This document shows, in pieces, positions 1 to 10,200 of a DNA stretch of 46,180 bases. This stretch comes from Microcaldota archaeon (lineage in GTDB: Archaea > Micrarchaeota > Micrarchaeia > Micrarchaeales > CABMGC01): contig JAJYWY010000017.1 in assembly GCA_021791245.1 (NCBI GenBank), forward strand, positions 1-46,180. The letters are read 5' to 3'. Under the pieces are notes generated by a model that saw nothing but the letters and a program-made list of their open reading frames with translations, was not told where the DNA came from and made no database searches. The position numbers and the translations under genes were made by a program. The stretch's first letter is position 1. Each line of letters starts with the position of its first letter.

Positions 1-3000
1 ACAAAAAGCCGGGGGGGGGGGGGGGGGGGCGGAACGTATTCTTATTCAATACCTGTGCAGGCAACGATACCCCTTAATGGCACTGCGGATCCACTGGAAG
101 CGCAGCAGGGTGTCTTTTCTCCAATATCTTTTGCATCTCCATCTCAATTGCCAATAGTAGGCGCCGAAGGCGATCTTGTATCCGGAAGCTATTATGAGAG
201 CCCCACTGCAAGCGTATATGCAGTATCAGGCAGCCCTTCGTTTGCATACGGCACGGTCATATACTCCGGCCCTTCATCATGTGCGGCAGTAGAGGCAAAT
301 GTAATATCCCCATTTAACACAGCCCCTATGAATCACAGCATAATAATAGTAACTTCCAATGCCGTAAACATAACTGGGCTGAACTGCCAAATAGGGAATA
401 ATGTTGCAGGAGTAATATCTAATACCATAAATGTGCAAACAACGCCTAATTCCGCGTATCTTGTATATTCTGGAAACTTCGCGCTCGCCGGCGCTTTCAA
501 GACAGGTATGAAGGTGTTGCTTTACGGACCCGGCTTGGATGCAATTAATCTTGATGGAAACAATGGAGACGGATTCATAGAAAGCATTGCAAATGGAAAG
601 TTCTTCCCATCTAAATTCATGCCTTCATATATAGATCGTGCGGATAACAATATTGGCGCGGAGAGCTCTCATGGAATATTCAAAATATCAGGGTACAATA
701 CACAATCAGCATATTTCGATGGAAATGGAAATATAATAATACCTCATTCTCAGTCCTTGGCTCTTACTGGAAACTTTGCGCTGAGCTGGTGGTTCAACCC
801 TTCATTGTCACAATCTGTGAAATACGATGAAGAGATGGTTAACTCAAGGTGCCCTACAGATACCACATTTGACATGCAGCTTATAAGCGCAGGCTATAAC
901 TCAGGAGTATATGGGCTGCACGGGGATGTAGGAACAGGTACAGGTACATGGCTTGCTACAGACATAAATTATCAATATGTGTTCAGCAATAATACCTGGT
1001 ATAACGTTGCAGTAGACATAGCAACTTCGGGGTGGTCTCTTTATCTTAATGGAAACGAAGTTTCATCTGGATCATACTCTGGAACCCCAAGCCTTACTGA
1101 TGGCAATAGCAATATTTATTTGGGAGAATGTGGAACGCTCCCTTCAACAAATTTCAACGGCAACATGGCTAATTTGCAAATATACGGATCGTCACTTTCA
1201 AGTTATAATATAAGTAGGATATATTCAAGAGGGATAGATGGGCTTCCACTGAACACAAACTCCCTTGCAGCATGGTATCCTTTCAATGGGAATACCACGG
1301 ATGAAAGCGGCAACGGCAACAACGGAATACCTGTAAATACAATATTCAAGCGCATGCCTAGCTATAACGGCGATTCCATAAACGGCGGAAATCCAGCAAA
1401 CAATACTATGCCTATACCAGGAGTGCTGGGTTGCGATAGCTTCGGAGAATGCACAAACCAATCTCTGCCGCACTTGTACGGCACTTCTACAATGCCTGCC
1501 TCTGCATTGCAGCAGTCTCTTCAAGTCGCAAAGTTTAGCTATAATAAAAAAAGTTATATCCCTTCATTCTCTCCACAAATAAATACAGCTTCAGGCGATT
1601 ACAACACAGTTTCATTCTGGATGTTTTGGAATCAATCAATTGCAGGCAACACAAGGCCATTTGGATTTAATGTATATAGTCTTGTTGGCTGCGGCATGGA
1701 ATGCACTCCACCAGTGTTTGGCTTCAATACCGATAATGGAGATTATTATGGGATAAGCACCGCAAGTGTAAACGGGCTTAATGATCACTGGGTAAACGTA
1801 GTTGCAGAATTCTATAATGGATACTATACAGGAAACAGTTTTATCTATATTAATGGCACAAAGCAGACTTTGGTTCAAACAATAGGTACAGGACAAGGTG
1901 CTATCAGCACACCATACTATACTATTGGCAATTGGGGATTGCTTGGCAATTATTGGAATGGCGATATTGCGAATCTTCAAATATATAACGGATCACTTAA
2001 TTCAAATCAAATATCAACATTATATAAAGAAGGTATAACAGGGCTTCCGCTTAATGATGGCAGTCTTGCAGCATGGTATCCTCTCAATGGCAATGCAAGG
2101 GATTATTCCGGCAGCGGAAATGATGGACTTGCATACAATGTGACATTTCCATATTTTTATCTTGCTGGATACACGCCTGGCAGTAATCAAGTGTTGTCTG
2201 AACTTACTAGTATTTTCAATATTGCAAATATATTCCAGCTTTTCGGACTTACAACTCCCACACCATTAGGCAATGGGCAATACCATGTAGTGGTAACGCT
2301 CACAAATACGCAGTCATTGCCCACTCCTGTGCCGTTTCAGCAGATGGTGACTGTAGATAGCGCAACATATTCAAACTATGAGGATACAAACCTTGACAAT
2401 GTATATTTCTCATATGCAAATGGAACCATAATACCCAGTTGGCTTGAAAGCTGCAGCTCTACGTGCAGCACAAGCGGTTCTTCAAGCACAAGCACGGTAT
2501 ACTGGCTTAAGCTGAATAAGCCTATACCAGCTGGTGGGGAGATGCTGATTTACATGAGCTTTGCGCCAAAAGGCGTTAACATGTTCAATGGTAAGACAAT
2601 CGGCGAGGCTCCACAGCTCAGCTCAACCTACGCTCAATACGACGACGGGGCGAGCGTTTTTTTGGCTTACTTTAATATGCAAAACAACCCTATATCCTCA
2701 TCGCATTTAGGAACATCATATTATAGTATAACAACTACAACAGGACCAAATGGAGTAAATCAACCCTTACTTACGTGGACAGGAACTACTGGACAAGATT
2801 TTGATTTTATCAATTTAGCTTCAACTCTTCCATCAAATTACATAATTACTGATTGGGTTAAGTCAGATGCTCAAAGCTATGATATTGGCTTAGGAGCAGG
2901 TTCAACAACAGCAGGAGAGTGGGATGGTTATGTTGTTGACCCAGGAGCAAATACTAATGTAGATTTTAATTTATGGAAAATAACTGGGACTACTTTTGGA

Positions 3001-3300
3001 GTTCTTACATCTGTATCTTACTCCCAATCAGCAAGCACTTGGTATACTTTAGAGTTTCAATATGTATCAGGAGGCTCTATGACTGGCTGGGTAGAGCCAT
3101 GGCAGAACACTCTTGACGCAAGCTCATCATCTAATAAAGTTACTGGTTCAGATACTACATATACCTCTTTTAATGCAATAGAGCTGTTTCCTTACTCTGG
3201 TTCAACATCAGACATAACTTCTTGGGCTTTAATGGTCGCCCGTGCCTACCCTCCCAACGGCGTGATGCCTAGTGTAAACTTTGGGTTGGTTGGAAGCTGA
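1..3300 (+). CDS. Large surface protein with two LamG/concanavalin-A-like domains and a C-terminal DUF2341-like region; 5' end open at window edge
   Basis: ORF 55-3300 starts at an internal GTG; the same frame is open back to nt 1 (..GGGGGTYSYSIPVQATIPLNG). Two repeated LamG-type units (GLPLNTNSLAAWYPFNGNTTDESGNGNNG and GLPLNDGSLAAWYPLNGNARDYSGSGNDG); DUF2341-like end ARAYPPNGVMPSVNFG. Confidence 0.75.
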   Translation, partial: TKSRGGGGGGGTYSYSIPVQATIPLNGTADPLEAQQGVFSPISFASPSQLPIVGAEGDLVSGSYYESPTASVYAVSGSPSFAYGTVIYSGPSSCAAVEANVISPFNTAPMNHSIIIVTSNAVNITGLNCQIGNNVAGVISNTINVQTTPNSAYLVYSGNFALAGAFKTGMKVLLYGPGLDAINLDGNNGDGFIESIANGKFFPSKFMPSYIDRADNNIGAESSHGIFKISGYNTQSAYFDGNGNIIIPHSQSLALTGNFALSWWFNPSLSQSVKYDEEMVNSRCPTDTTFDMQLISAGYNSGVYGLHGDVGTGTGTWLATDINYQYVFSNNTWYNVAVDIATSGWSLYLNGNEVSSGSYSGTPSLTDGNSNIYLGECGTLPSTNFNGNMANLQIYGSSLSSYNISRIYSRGIDGLPLNTNSLAAWYPFNGNTTDESGNGNNGIPVNTIFKRMPSYNGDSINGGNPANNTMPIPGVLGCDSFGECTNQSLPHLYGTSTMPASALQQSLQVAKFSYNKKSYIPSFSPQINTASGDYNTVSFWMFWNQSIAGNTRPFGFNVYSLVGCGMECTPPVFGFNTDNGDYYGISTASVNGLNDHWVNVVAEFYNGYYTGNSFIYINGTKQTLVQTIGTGQGAISTPYYTIGNWGLLGNYWNGDIANLQIYNGSLNSNQISTLYKEGITGLPLNDGSLAAWYPLNGNARDYSGSGNDGLAYNVTFPYFYLAGYTPGSNQVLSELTSIFNIANIFQLFGLTTPTPLGNGQYHVVVTLTNTQSLPTPVPFQQMVTVDSATYSNYEDTNLDNVYFSYANGTIIPSWLESCSSTCSTSGSSSTSTVYWLKLNKPIPAGGEMLIYMSFAPKGVNMFNGKTIGEAPQLSSTYAQYDDGASVFLAYFNMQNNPISSSHLGTSYYSITTTTGPNGVNQPLLTWTGTTGQDFDFINLASTLPSNYIITDWVKSDAQSYDIGLGAGSTTAGEWDGYVVDPGANTNVDFNLWKITGTTFGVLTSVSYSQSASTWYTLEFQYVSGGSMTGWVEPWQNTLDASSSSNKVTGSDTTYTSFNAIELFPYSGSTSDITSWALMVARAYPPNGVMPSVNFGLVGS
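11..29. repeat. Poly-G homopolymer tract (19 G)
   Basis: Direct reading: gcc-(g)19-cggaacg, inside the open frame of the LamG protein. Confidence 0.9.
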
Positions 3301-3374
3301 TATAAATTCGTGTGCCTTTTATCCTGACAAGCAAGCAGCAAACATGCCAACAGCGCTCCTGCATGCTGCTATTC

Positions 3375-4028
3375 CTACTTGATTTGGAGGCGATTTATTA
3401 CTTCCATCCACCTTTTTATCTGGCCTTCCACAAGCAGCGTCTTGCCTTCTATAACTCTCCCAACATAGTTTTCTGGGGAGTTAATCCCGGCAAGGTTTGC
3501 ATACAAAAGAGCTGCCTCGCGCAACTTCATGTTAATTGCCGAATCTGCATCTTTTCCAGAATACTCCGGATAAGTCGGCGTAACGCCTATCATCTTTGCC
3601 AATGCATAAAATTCTGCCGCATGGCTGTAGCACTTAATGCTGCCTTCAAGCATGATCATCTTTTTATCTTTTTGGCTTTCCCTGCCAAATAAATCCATGT
3701 TCATGTCTCCATATGATATGTACTCATTAGTTGCCATCTCGCATACTACACCTATAAACTTGAGCATATTCTTGCAGCTCTCTTCGCTGTCGGACTTCAG
3801 CATTATCGTAAGCTGAAGCAACAGGTACTCCAATGCCCCTCCATATCTTTTGCTTTCAAGAAACGCCCCTGCATCATCCCTAAGTGCGCTTTTTGCAAAT
3901 TCGTATACTTCCTGTATGCACTTTTCATCGTTAAGCTGGCCATTTCTGAGCAGGTCGAAGCACTGCTTCACAATCTCTATGGACTTCCCCTTGGAATAGT
4001 TATTCTTTATAGATATTATTTCATCCAT
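3375..4028 (-). CDS. Hypothetical alpha-helical protein, paralog of the adjacent 4036-4767 gene
   Basis: Intact ORF; shared pattern with neighbour (LRNGQLNDEKC..FAKSALRDDAGAFLES vs VRNEQLDRMQK..FAMQALRQDAHMLLWEN; LKFIGVVCEMA vs LEYIGTVCEFA). Confidence 0.7.
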   Translation of the reverse strand: MDEIISIKNNYSKGKSIEIVKQCFDLLRNGQLNDEKCIQEVYEFAKSALRDDAGAFLESKRYGGALEYLLLQLTIMLKSDSEESCKNMLKFIGVVCEMATNEYISYGDMNMDLFGRESQKDKKMIMLEGSIKCYSHAAEFYALAKMIGVTPTYPEYSGKDADSAINMKLREAALLYANLAGINSPENYVGRVIEGKTLLVEGQIKRWMEVINRLQIK

Positions 4029-4035
4029 GTAGATA

Positions 4036-4767
4036 TCACCCTATTTTGCAATCACAATTCTCTTCCTGCACCTTCTTCACGGCATCTATAATTCCGGATA
4101 CACTATCCAATCTCTTCTTTACTTTGCTATCGCGCTCCCTCAATATAGGCATAAGATAGAGATCAAAGTACTTTATCGGGTCAACCAGTATATTTTTGGA
4201 CAATGCCTTCACTGAATCTGCAATCATCTTATCTGCAGTTGAATATACAGGAAGGCTTCTGGAATGCTGGAAATAATAAAGCTCTGTGCTTCCTATCTTC
4301 TTGGCTATCTCACAATATTCCTGTGCTTCTATGCAAAAGTGTATGCAATCATCGAGAAGCCTTGTCCTGTCATATCCATCCTTTTCGTCTGCTTTTTGCA
4401 TAGACTCAAACCCTTTCTTCAACGATTCTTCAGCCGCAAATTCACATACTGTGCCTATATACTCCAATATATCTTTTGAGTTCCTGGTGTCTTCGCATTC
4501 CAGCGAAAGCTCAAGCATCCTAAAGAAAACCTCTACAGCTTTTCCATATTCCGCCGCTTTCCCCACATTTTTGTTTTCCCACAACAGCATATGCGCGTCC
4601 TGTCTTAGCGCCTGCATTGCAAATCCCATAAGTTCATGTTTCTGCATTCTGTCCAATTGCTCGTTCCTGACGATTTTTAGGCATTCTTCTGTTAAAGAAT
4701 GGGAACTTCCTACGAAATACGACTTTTTAAATTCTGATAGGCATTCATTATATCGGTTTTCTTCCAT
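4036..4767 (-). CDS. Hypothetical alpha-helical protein, paralog of 3375-4028
   Basis: Intact ORF, tandem same-strand arrangement, 7-nt gap to paralog. Confidence 0.7.
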   Translation of the reverse strand: MEENRYNECLSEFKKSYFVGSSHSLTEECLKIVRNEQLDRMQKHELMGFAMQALRQDAHMLLWENKNVGKAAEYGKAVEVFFRMLELSLECEDTRNSKDILEYIGTVCEFAAEESLKKGFESMQKADEKDGYDRTRLLDDCIHFCIEAQEYCEIAKKIGSTELYYFQHSRSLPVYSTADKMIADSVKALSKNILVDPIKYFDLYLMPILRERDSKVKKRLDSVSGIIDAVKKVQEENCDCKIG

Positions 4768-4988
4768 GTAACCTCCATTTGTTTAGCAAGTATAATATGC
4801 AATTAGATTTATAAAATGCAAAATGCTATTATGCAAATGACGTAATTTTGGTATCTGGTTTGGGCATCGGATTTGGCTTCACGTATCGTTGAATGCAGAC
4901 TTGCATGGTTTTCAATTGGGTTTCCAATATGGGATGAATTGCCTTCCATTATTATGCAATGGCCACAGGTTTTAGCCGAAGCTGCAGC

Positions 4989-5522
4989 CTACTCCCTCCT
5001 CTCTTTCCCTATATCTTCATGCACTATATATCTTTCGTACGCAGAGGCAAAGTTTGACACATGCGTTTCCATGTCAACGAATTTCTTCAGGCATATCTTC
5101 CTGAGTACTGCAGACGAATCTTCCGGAAAATATCTGATCATCTCCATGCTCGCCTTTATCAGCTTCCTGTTTGATGTGCAGATTTGCAATATTTTGTCTT
5201 TGCCAAGCAATTGTGCGATCTTGGAATAATATATAGAATCATAGCATGAGAGTATCGAAGTTATATAGCCCTTTAGCCATACCGCAGCCTTTGACTCGTC
5301 GTTCTCTTCCATATAATGCACTAGCATGTCGTGCATGGAGTCGCTCTTGGCATCAGCAGAGTTAATGGCCTTATCTACAGCCTCTTTTAGCGCTATGAGC
5401 TGCTCCCGCGCATATTTGTAATCTCCAATGCCTATTGCAAGAACGAATATAAAAGAACTGCGCGACGCCTTGAATTCAGCGTCTCCTTCATGCTCATTTT
5501 CTCTGTTCCTAAACATATCCAT
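4989..5522 (-). CDS. Hypothetical helical protein
   Basis: 177-aa ORF; its ATG directly abuts the TAG stop of the upstream gene at 5522/5523. Confidence 0.6.
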   Translation of the reverse strand: MDMFRNRENEHEGDAEFKASRSSFIFVLAIGIGDYKYAREQLIALKEAVDKAINSADAKSDSMHDMLVHYMEENDESKAAVWLKGYITSILSCYDSIYYSKIAQLLGKDKILQICTSNRKLIKASMEMIRYFPEDSSAVLRKICLKKFVDMETHVSNFASAYERYIVHEDIGKERRE

Positions 5523-5870
5523 CTAATTCCTTCTTACAAAGTACTTCAAAAGCAGAGTAGACGCTAATTTATGGTCTTGATTTTTGGATGAATATACAAT
5601 ACACTCATAAAAGAACTTCTGGGCATTATCCAGATTGCCTTCCGACATATTGTATATGCCTGCAATATATGCAACATGGGCAGCCTGTGCGGTCATCGCA
5701 TGCCTGCCTTTCTCGTCATTGTTCTTCTTGCAAAGTATAATGCCGTATGCGCATACATTTATTGCCTTTATGAATTCTTTTTTCTCTAGTAATTGCACCG
5801 CTTGCCTAATCAAGATATCCACAGGCACAGAATTTCCGTAATTATTATCCTTGAAATTTTCTGCGGGCAT
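5523..5870 (-). CDS. Hypothetical TPR-like small protein
   Basis: 115-aa ORF with helix-turn-helix repeat look (LLEKKEFIKAINVCAYGIILCKKNND.. GNLDNAQKFFYECIVYS). Confidence 0.55.
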   Translation of the reverse strand: MPAENFKDNNYGNSVPVDILIRQAVQLLEKKEFIKAINVCAYGIILCKKNNDEKGRHAMTAQAAHVAYIAGIYNMSEGNLDNAQKFFYECIVYSSKNQDHKLASTLLLKYFVRRN

Positions 5871-5918
5871 AGTAATTATCTGCCACTTAAAAGGTTTTAT
5901 TACTTTTGTACAGGGGTT

Positions 5919-6863
5919 TTAGATTAGGTTGAGGGCAGAGAACATGATAGGGAGTATTATCGTTGCGTCTCCGTCTACCGTAACCTGCTTTGCCTTTTCC
6001 TTCACCTTACCCCATGAGATCGCTTCCGTAAGCCTAGCTCCAGAAAGGCTTCCGTCGTATTGCGAGGCCGTAGTTATGTATACTGCATAATCGAGGCCTC
6101 CTTTGAACTGGTTCCACCATATGACATGATGTTTGCTTATTCCGCCGCCAACCATCAGTGCTCCAGTGACCTTATGGTCAAAAGATATGTTGCTGAGCTC
6201 TAGCTCATCCTTGAGCAGGTTCAGCTTGAAATTATGGTCCTGCGAGAAAAGCACCATCTGGGTGCCGAATGCCCCGTCAAGTATGCCTGGATTATATATA
6301 GGCACTTTATTCAGGTATGCCTGGCGCACTATAGAGCCGCTGTCATTTATCCTTTTTCCGAATTCCGCTATTATCTCGCTTGCGCTGAATTCAGTCTTGT
6401 GACCCTCTTCAGAATATATATCATTCATGATTCTGTTGAATTCTTCTTCAAGCACCATGCCGTAATTTTCCTTCCCTATGAAAACATTTCCCAGCCTGTA
6501 TATGTCCTTTCTGTGCAGCTCTGCATCGTCCGCCTCGAACCTGCCTATGCTATACTTGCCCCCAGAAGCCCTTGCTATGTCGTGGTCAAGGGTTCCGCAT
6601 GTAGTTATTATCGCATCGAAATACTTTACTGCTCCGGCAAGCACTCCGCGGAGGCCTGTTGACACTATGTCCGCAGGGAAAGAAAGGAAATTGAAAGATT
6701 CATTGTCTTCGATCATAGCCCTCAGGGCTTCTATGCCGTCTGCCATCTCCTGGCCCGAAAAGCCTCCCATGTCTGACATTTCCTGTATGAGCTCAGAAAC
6801 CTTCATGTCTTTCCTTAGCTTGACATCCTTTACGTGCCTTGACAATATATCATTCTCCGTCAT
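5919..6863 (-). CDS. dys: Deoxyhypusine synthase
   Basis: TTCGTLDHDIAR, VGGGISKHHVIWWNQFKGGLDYAVYITTA, and C-terminal EAISWGKVK containing the expected active-site Lys. Confidence 0.93.
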   Translation of the reverse strand: MTENDILSRHVKDVKLRKDMKVSELIQEMSDMGGFSGQEMADGIEALRAMIEDNESFNFLSFPADIVSTGLRGVLAGAVKYFDAIITTCGTLDHDIARASGGKYSIGRFEADDAELHRKDIYRLGNVFIGKENYGMVLEEEFNRIMNDIYSEEGHKTEFSASEIIAEFGKRINDSGSIVRQAYLNKVPIYNPGILDGAFGTQMVLFSQDHNFKLNLLKDELELSNISFDHKVTGALMVGGGISKHHVIWWNQFKGGLDYAVYITTASQYDGSLSGARLTEAISWGKVKEKAKQVTVDGDATIILPIMFSALNLI

Positions 6864-7033
6864 TCAACCACTCTTTACGCTATAATAACTGAATATTTCA
6901 ATAATATTTTGCAACGCGAGCTGAAAACTCCGTACTATTTTATAGAATATAAAACGCAGCAATTCATATAAACATTCTTATTTATTATTAATTAAGTATA
7001 TTGTTAGATAAGAAAAAAGGGGATAGTGATAAA

Positions 7034-7597
7034 ATGACGTTACATGCCAAAACACGGAAAGCACAAAGCGCAATGGAGTACTTGATGACATACGGTTGGG
7101 CTATATTGATCATAGCCGTAGTGTTGGGAGTCCTCTTCAACATAGGTGTGTTCAATGGCGCAGGAGCGCTTGGAACATCATGTGTAGCATATTCTGGATT
7201 CTTATGCTCATCGCCGATACTAAGCCATACTACAGGAAACTTGATAGTGACAATAGGCCAGAATACAGGCATAGACTGGGCTTCTGCAAACGTAGTGTTC
7301 GTGCCGCAAGGAGGAAGCACAACATCAGGAGGAGTGCCGCAGGTTAGCAGCGAACCACAGGTTCCAGGTTTTTCTGCAGGTAATACATTCAACGGAGTTG
7401 CTTACAATGGCGCAGCAAATGCTCTAGGTTCATTCAACTCAGGCCAAAGCCAATCTATAACTCTTGTAACCGGACAAAACTCAGGGATAAATACAGGTAC
7501 GTTGGTATCTGGAGCAATATGGTCAGCATACACAGTCTCTGGATCGTCAAATGTATATTACGTCCAGATGGCAACTGCAAACCTGAAGGCAGTATAA
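7034..7597 (+). CDS. Class III signal peptide / pilin-like secreted protein
   Basis: N-terminus KTRKAQSAMEYLMTYGWAILIIAVVLGVLF (archaeal prepilin-type Q-[ST]-A-[MI]-E-Y motif). ATG at 7034 preferred over TTG at 7001 in the ORF track. Confidence 0.8.
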   Translation: MTLHAKTRKAQSAMEYLMTYGWAILIIAVVLGVLFNIGVFNGAGALGTSCVAYSGFLCSSPILSHTTGNLIVTIGQNTGIDWASANVVFVPQGGSTTSGGVPQVSSEPQVPGFSAGNTFNGVAYNGAANALGSFNSGQSQSITLVTGQNSGINTGTLVSGAIWSAYTVSGSSNVYYVQMATANLKAV

Positions 7598-7830
7598 TCC
7601 TGCCTTCTTTTTCTTTTTTTCTTAATCATTATCTTAATTATGTGATTTTTCATATTCCTCAAATTTTTTATATTCCCCAAATAATTGAAGATTTTTTACG
7701 CAAGCATAGATAAATACAAGTTTGAAAAAGCTTCTATCATGCAAGCTGTCTTACAGAAGGTCTTTTACTGATGCCATGCATTTTGATAGTCATATTTTTA
7801 TTTCTTGGTCTTTTCATAATATAGATTCAT

Positions 7831-8901
7831 ATGGCAGAACCCTACATGTCTGAGGACGACCAGGAACTTCTCAATTTCATAGAGGCTGCAAAACCGAAGA
7901 TCCTTGTAATAGGCGCAGGAGGCTCGGGCTCAAACACAGTAACAAGGATGAACGAAATGGATATAGAAGGAGTGACGCTAATATCCGCCAATACAGATGC
8001 CCCTCATCTTGCAAAGACCAAGTCGCACAGGAAGATACTTCTTGGAAAGAAGCTTACGAGGGGGCTAGGCGCAGGAAGCGATCCCAAGAGGGGCGAAGAG
8101 GCGGCGCAGGAGAGCACAGAAGATATTAAGCACATCATAAGCGATGCGCAGATAGTATTCGTAACGTGCGGCCTCGGAGGAGGAACAGGCACCGGATCCG
8201 CGCCTGTCATAGCCCATCATGCAAAGGAGGCTGGCGCGCTTACGATAGGCATAGTGACGCTGCCTTTTTCAAGCGAGGGAAAGACAAGGATGAAAAATGC
8301 GCTTGAAGGGCTCGCCAGGCTCAAGAGGGCCACAGACACTACAATAATAATACCTAATGACAAGCTGCTCTCAGTAGCGCCTGACCTGCCGATAAACATG
8401 GCGTTCAAAGTCTGCGACGAAGTGCTTGCGAATGCAGCCATTGGAATAATAGAGATGGTCACAAAACCTGGCCTAGTCAACCTCGATTTCGCAGACTTAA
8501 GGGCAGTCCTCAAGGACTCAGGATATGCGGTCATAGGCATAGGCGAGGTGAATTCTGCGCCTGCTGAGACAAGGGCTGCAAGCGTTATAGACGGCACGCT
8601 CAAGAGCCCTCTTCTTGACGTAGACTTATCAACCGCAAAGAAAGCGCTTGTCAATATAGTGGGAGGGGAAGACCTCACGTTAAGGGAAGCAGAGACCATC
8701 TTCCAGGAAGTGTCGAATAGGATAAGCATAGATGCAATGCTCAAATGGGGGGCGAGAATAGACCCTGAGATGCAGAAGAGCTCCGTAAAGGTTATGGTGG
8801 TAATGGGGGGAGTGGAGTATGCAGAATACACTGAGAATGGGATAAAGAAGAAGATAGAGGATTCCGGGGATATAGATCTGGATAATTTGTTTGATGACTG
8901 A
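7831..8901 (+). CDS. ftsZ: Cell division protein FtsZ
   Basis: GAGGSGSNTVTRM, CGLGGGTGTGSAPVIA, NIVGGEDLTLREAE. Confidence 0.97.
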   Translation: MAEPYMSEDDQELLNFIEAAKPKILVIGAGGSGSNTVTRMNEMDIEGVTLISANTDAPHLAKTKSHRKILLGKKLTRGLGAGSDPKRGEEAAQESTEDIKHIISDAQIVFVTCGLGGGTGTGSAPVIAHHAKEAGALTIGIVTLPFSSEGKTRMKNALEGLARLKRATDTTIIIPNDKLLSVAPDLPINMAFKVCDEVLANAAIGIIEMVTKPGLVNLDFADLRAVLKDSGYAVIGIGEVNSAPAETRAASVIDGTLKSPLLDVDLSTAKKALVNIVGGEDLTLREAETIFQEVSNRISIDAMLKWGARIDPEMQKSSVKVMVVMGGVEYAEYTENGIKKKIEDSGDIDLDNLFDD

Positions 8902-8935
8902 ATAGAGTTTTGTCTTGAAAAAACAAGGTAAGCAT

Positions 8936-10138
8936 ATGAAGAACATAACAATACACAGGTTGGAGTCGCTTCCCATGGATAAAAGGGAGATGGAGTATGT
9001 AGAAAGAAAAGGGATAGGGCATCCTGACAGCCTTATTGACGGGATAGTGGACAGGATAAGCGTAGAGCTTTGCAAGGAATATATAGACAAGATAGGTTTC
9101 GTGCTGCATCATAATGTTGACAAGGGATTGATAGTAGGCGGAGCTGCAGAGGCTGGCTTCGGAAAGGGCACTATAACAAAGAAGATAGATGTCATACTTG
9201 CAGGAAGGGCAACAGACAGGTACGAGGGCAAGGCAATAGATGTAAACAGGATAGCTATAGACACCACAAAGGAATACTTAAGGGAGAACACCAGATTCCT
9301 TGATGTGGACAATGAGGTAAACTTTGAATCCAGAATAGCAAGGGGAAGCGCAGACCTTACAAGCATATTCATCAGGGGGAGGGAGGCACCGCTTGCCAAT
9401 GACACTTCTTTCGGCGTTGGATTTGCGCCGTTCAGCGAAACGGAAAATCTTGTATTAAACGTTGAAATGTATTTGAACAGCAAAGAATACAAGAAGATCA
9501 GGCCTGCAGTTGGAGAAGACGTTAAGATAATGGGGATAAGGGAGAAAGACATGATAACGCTGACAGTTGCAATAGCATTCGTTGCCCATCATGTGAAGAG
9601 CATGGAGGAATACCGCGAGAATATAGCGAAGATAAAGGAGGACATAATCCAGTTCTCGAAGAAATACACAGGGAGGGAAGTCGAAGTGATAATAAACCAT
9701 GGCGACGTCATAGATGCTGGAGATGTTTATATAACCAAGTCAGGGCTGAGCTGCGAATCCGGAGATGACGGCTCGGTTGGCAGGGGGAACAGGGTCAACG
9801 GAATAATAACTCCCTTCAGGTATATGAGCCTCGAGGCAGCTGCCGGGAAGAACCCTATCAGCCATGTCGGCAAGATTTACAACATATTTGCGAACGAGCT
9901 TGCGAAGGAAGTGGTGAAGAGATACGAGGGAGAGGTGGAGGAGTGCAACATAGCCGTGGTATCGCAGATAGGAAGAAGAATAAATGACCCTAGGAACCTG
10001 AGCTTTAGCATCATAGCCAATGATCCGGCAAGATTCGATTCTTTGAAGAAAGAGATACATTCGCTTGGGGAAGAAAGGCTAGATAACATAGGGGAGCTCA
10101 CAAGCGAGATAATGATGGGCAAATACCCAGTATTCTGA
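8936..10138 (+). CDS. mat: Archaeal S-adenosylmethionine synthetase
   Basis: [56 protein letters not shown] at 8936 within the TTG-started ORF. Confidence 0.95.
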   Translation: MKNITIHRLESLPMDKREMEYVERKGIGHPDSLIDGIVDRISVELCKEYIDKIGFVLHHNVDKGLIVGGAAEAGFGKGTITKKIDVILAGRATDRYEGKAIDVNRIAIDTTKEYLRENTRFLDVDNEVNFESRIARGSADLTSIFIRGREAPLANDTSFGVGFAPFSETENLVLNVEMYLNSKEYKKIRPAVGEDVKIMGIREKDMITLTVAIAFVAHHVKSMEEYRENIAKIKEDIIQFSKKYTGREVEVIINHGDVIDAGDVYITKSGLSCESGDDGSVGRGNRVNGIITPFRYMSLEAAAGKNPISHVGKIYNIFANELAKEVVKRYEGEVEECNIAVVSQIGRRINDPRNLSFSIIANDPARFDSLKKEIHSLGEERLDNIGELTSEIMMGKYPVF

Positions 10139-10200
10139 AGCAATAAAAAGCACATATGGCAATGAAGGAAAATCTGCCCTTGTAGCAGTGGTGAAACTGC

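Noticed and set aside
3312-3692. 126-aa plus-strand ORF
   Set aside because: Mostly antisense to the 3375-4028 paralog gene; Cys/aromatic-rich composition, no family resemblance.
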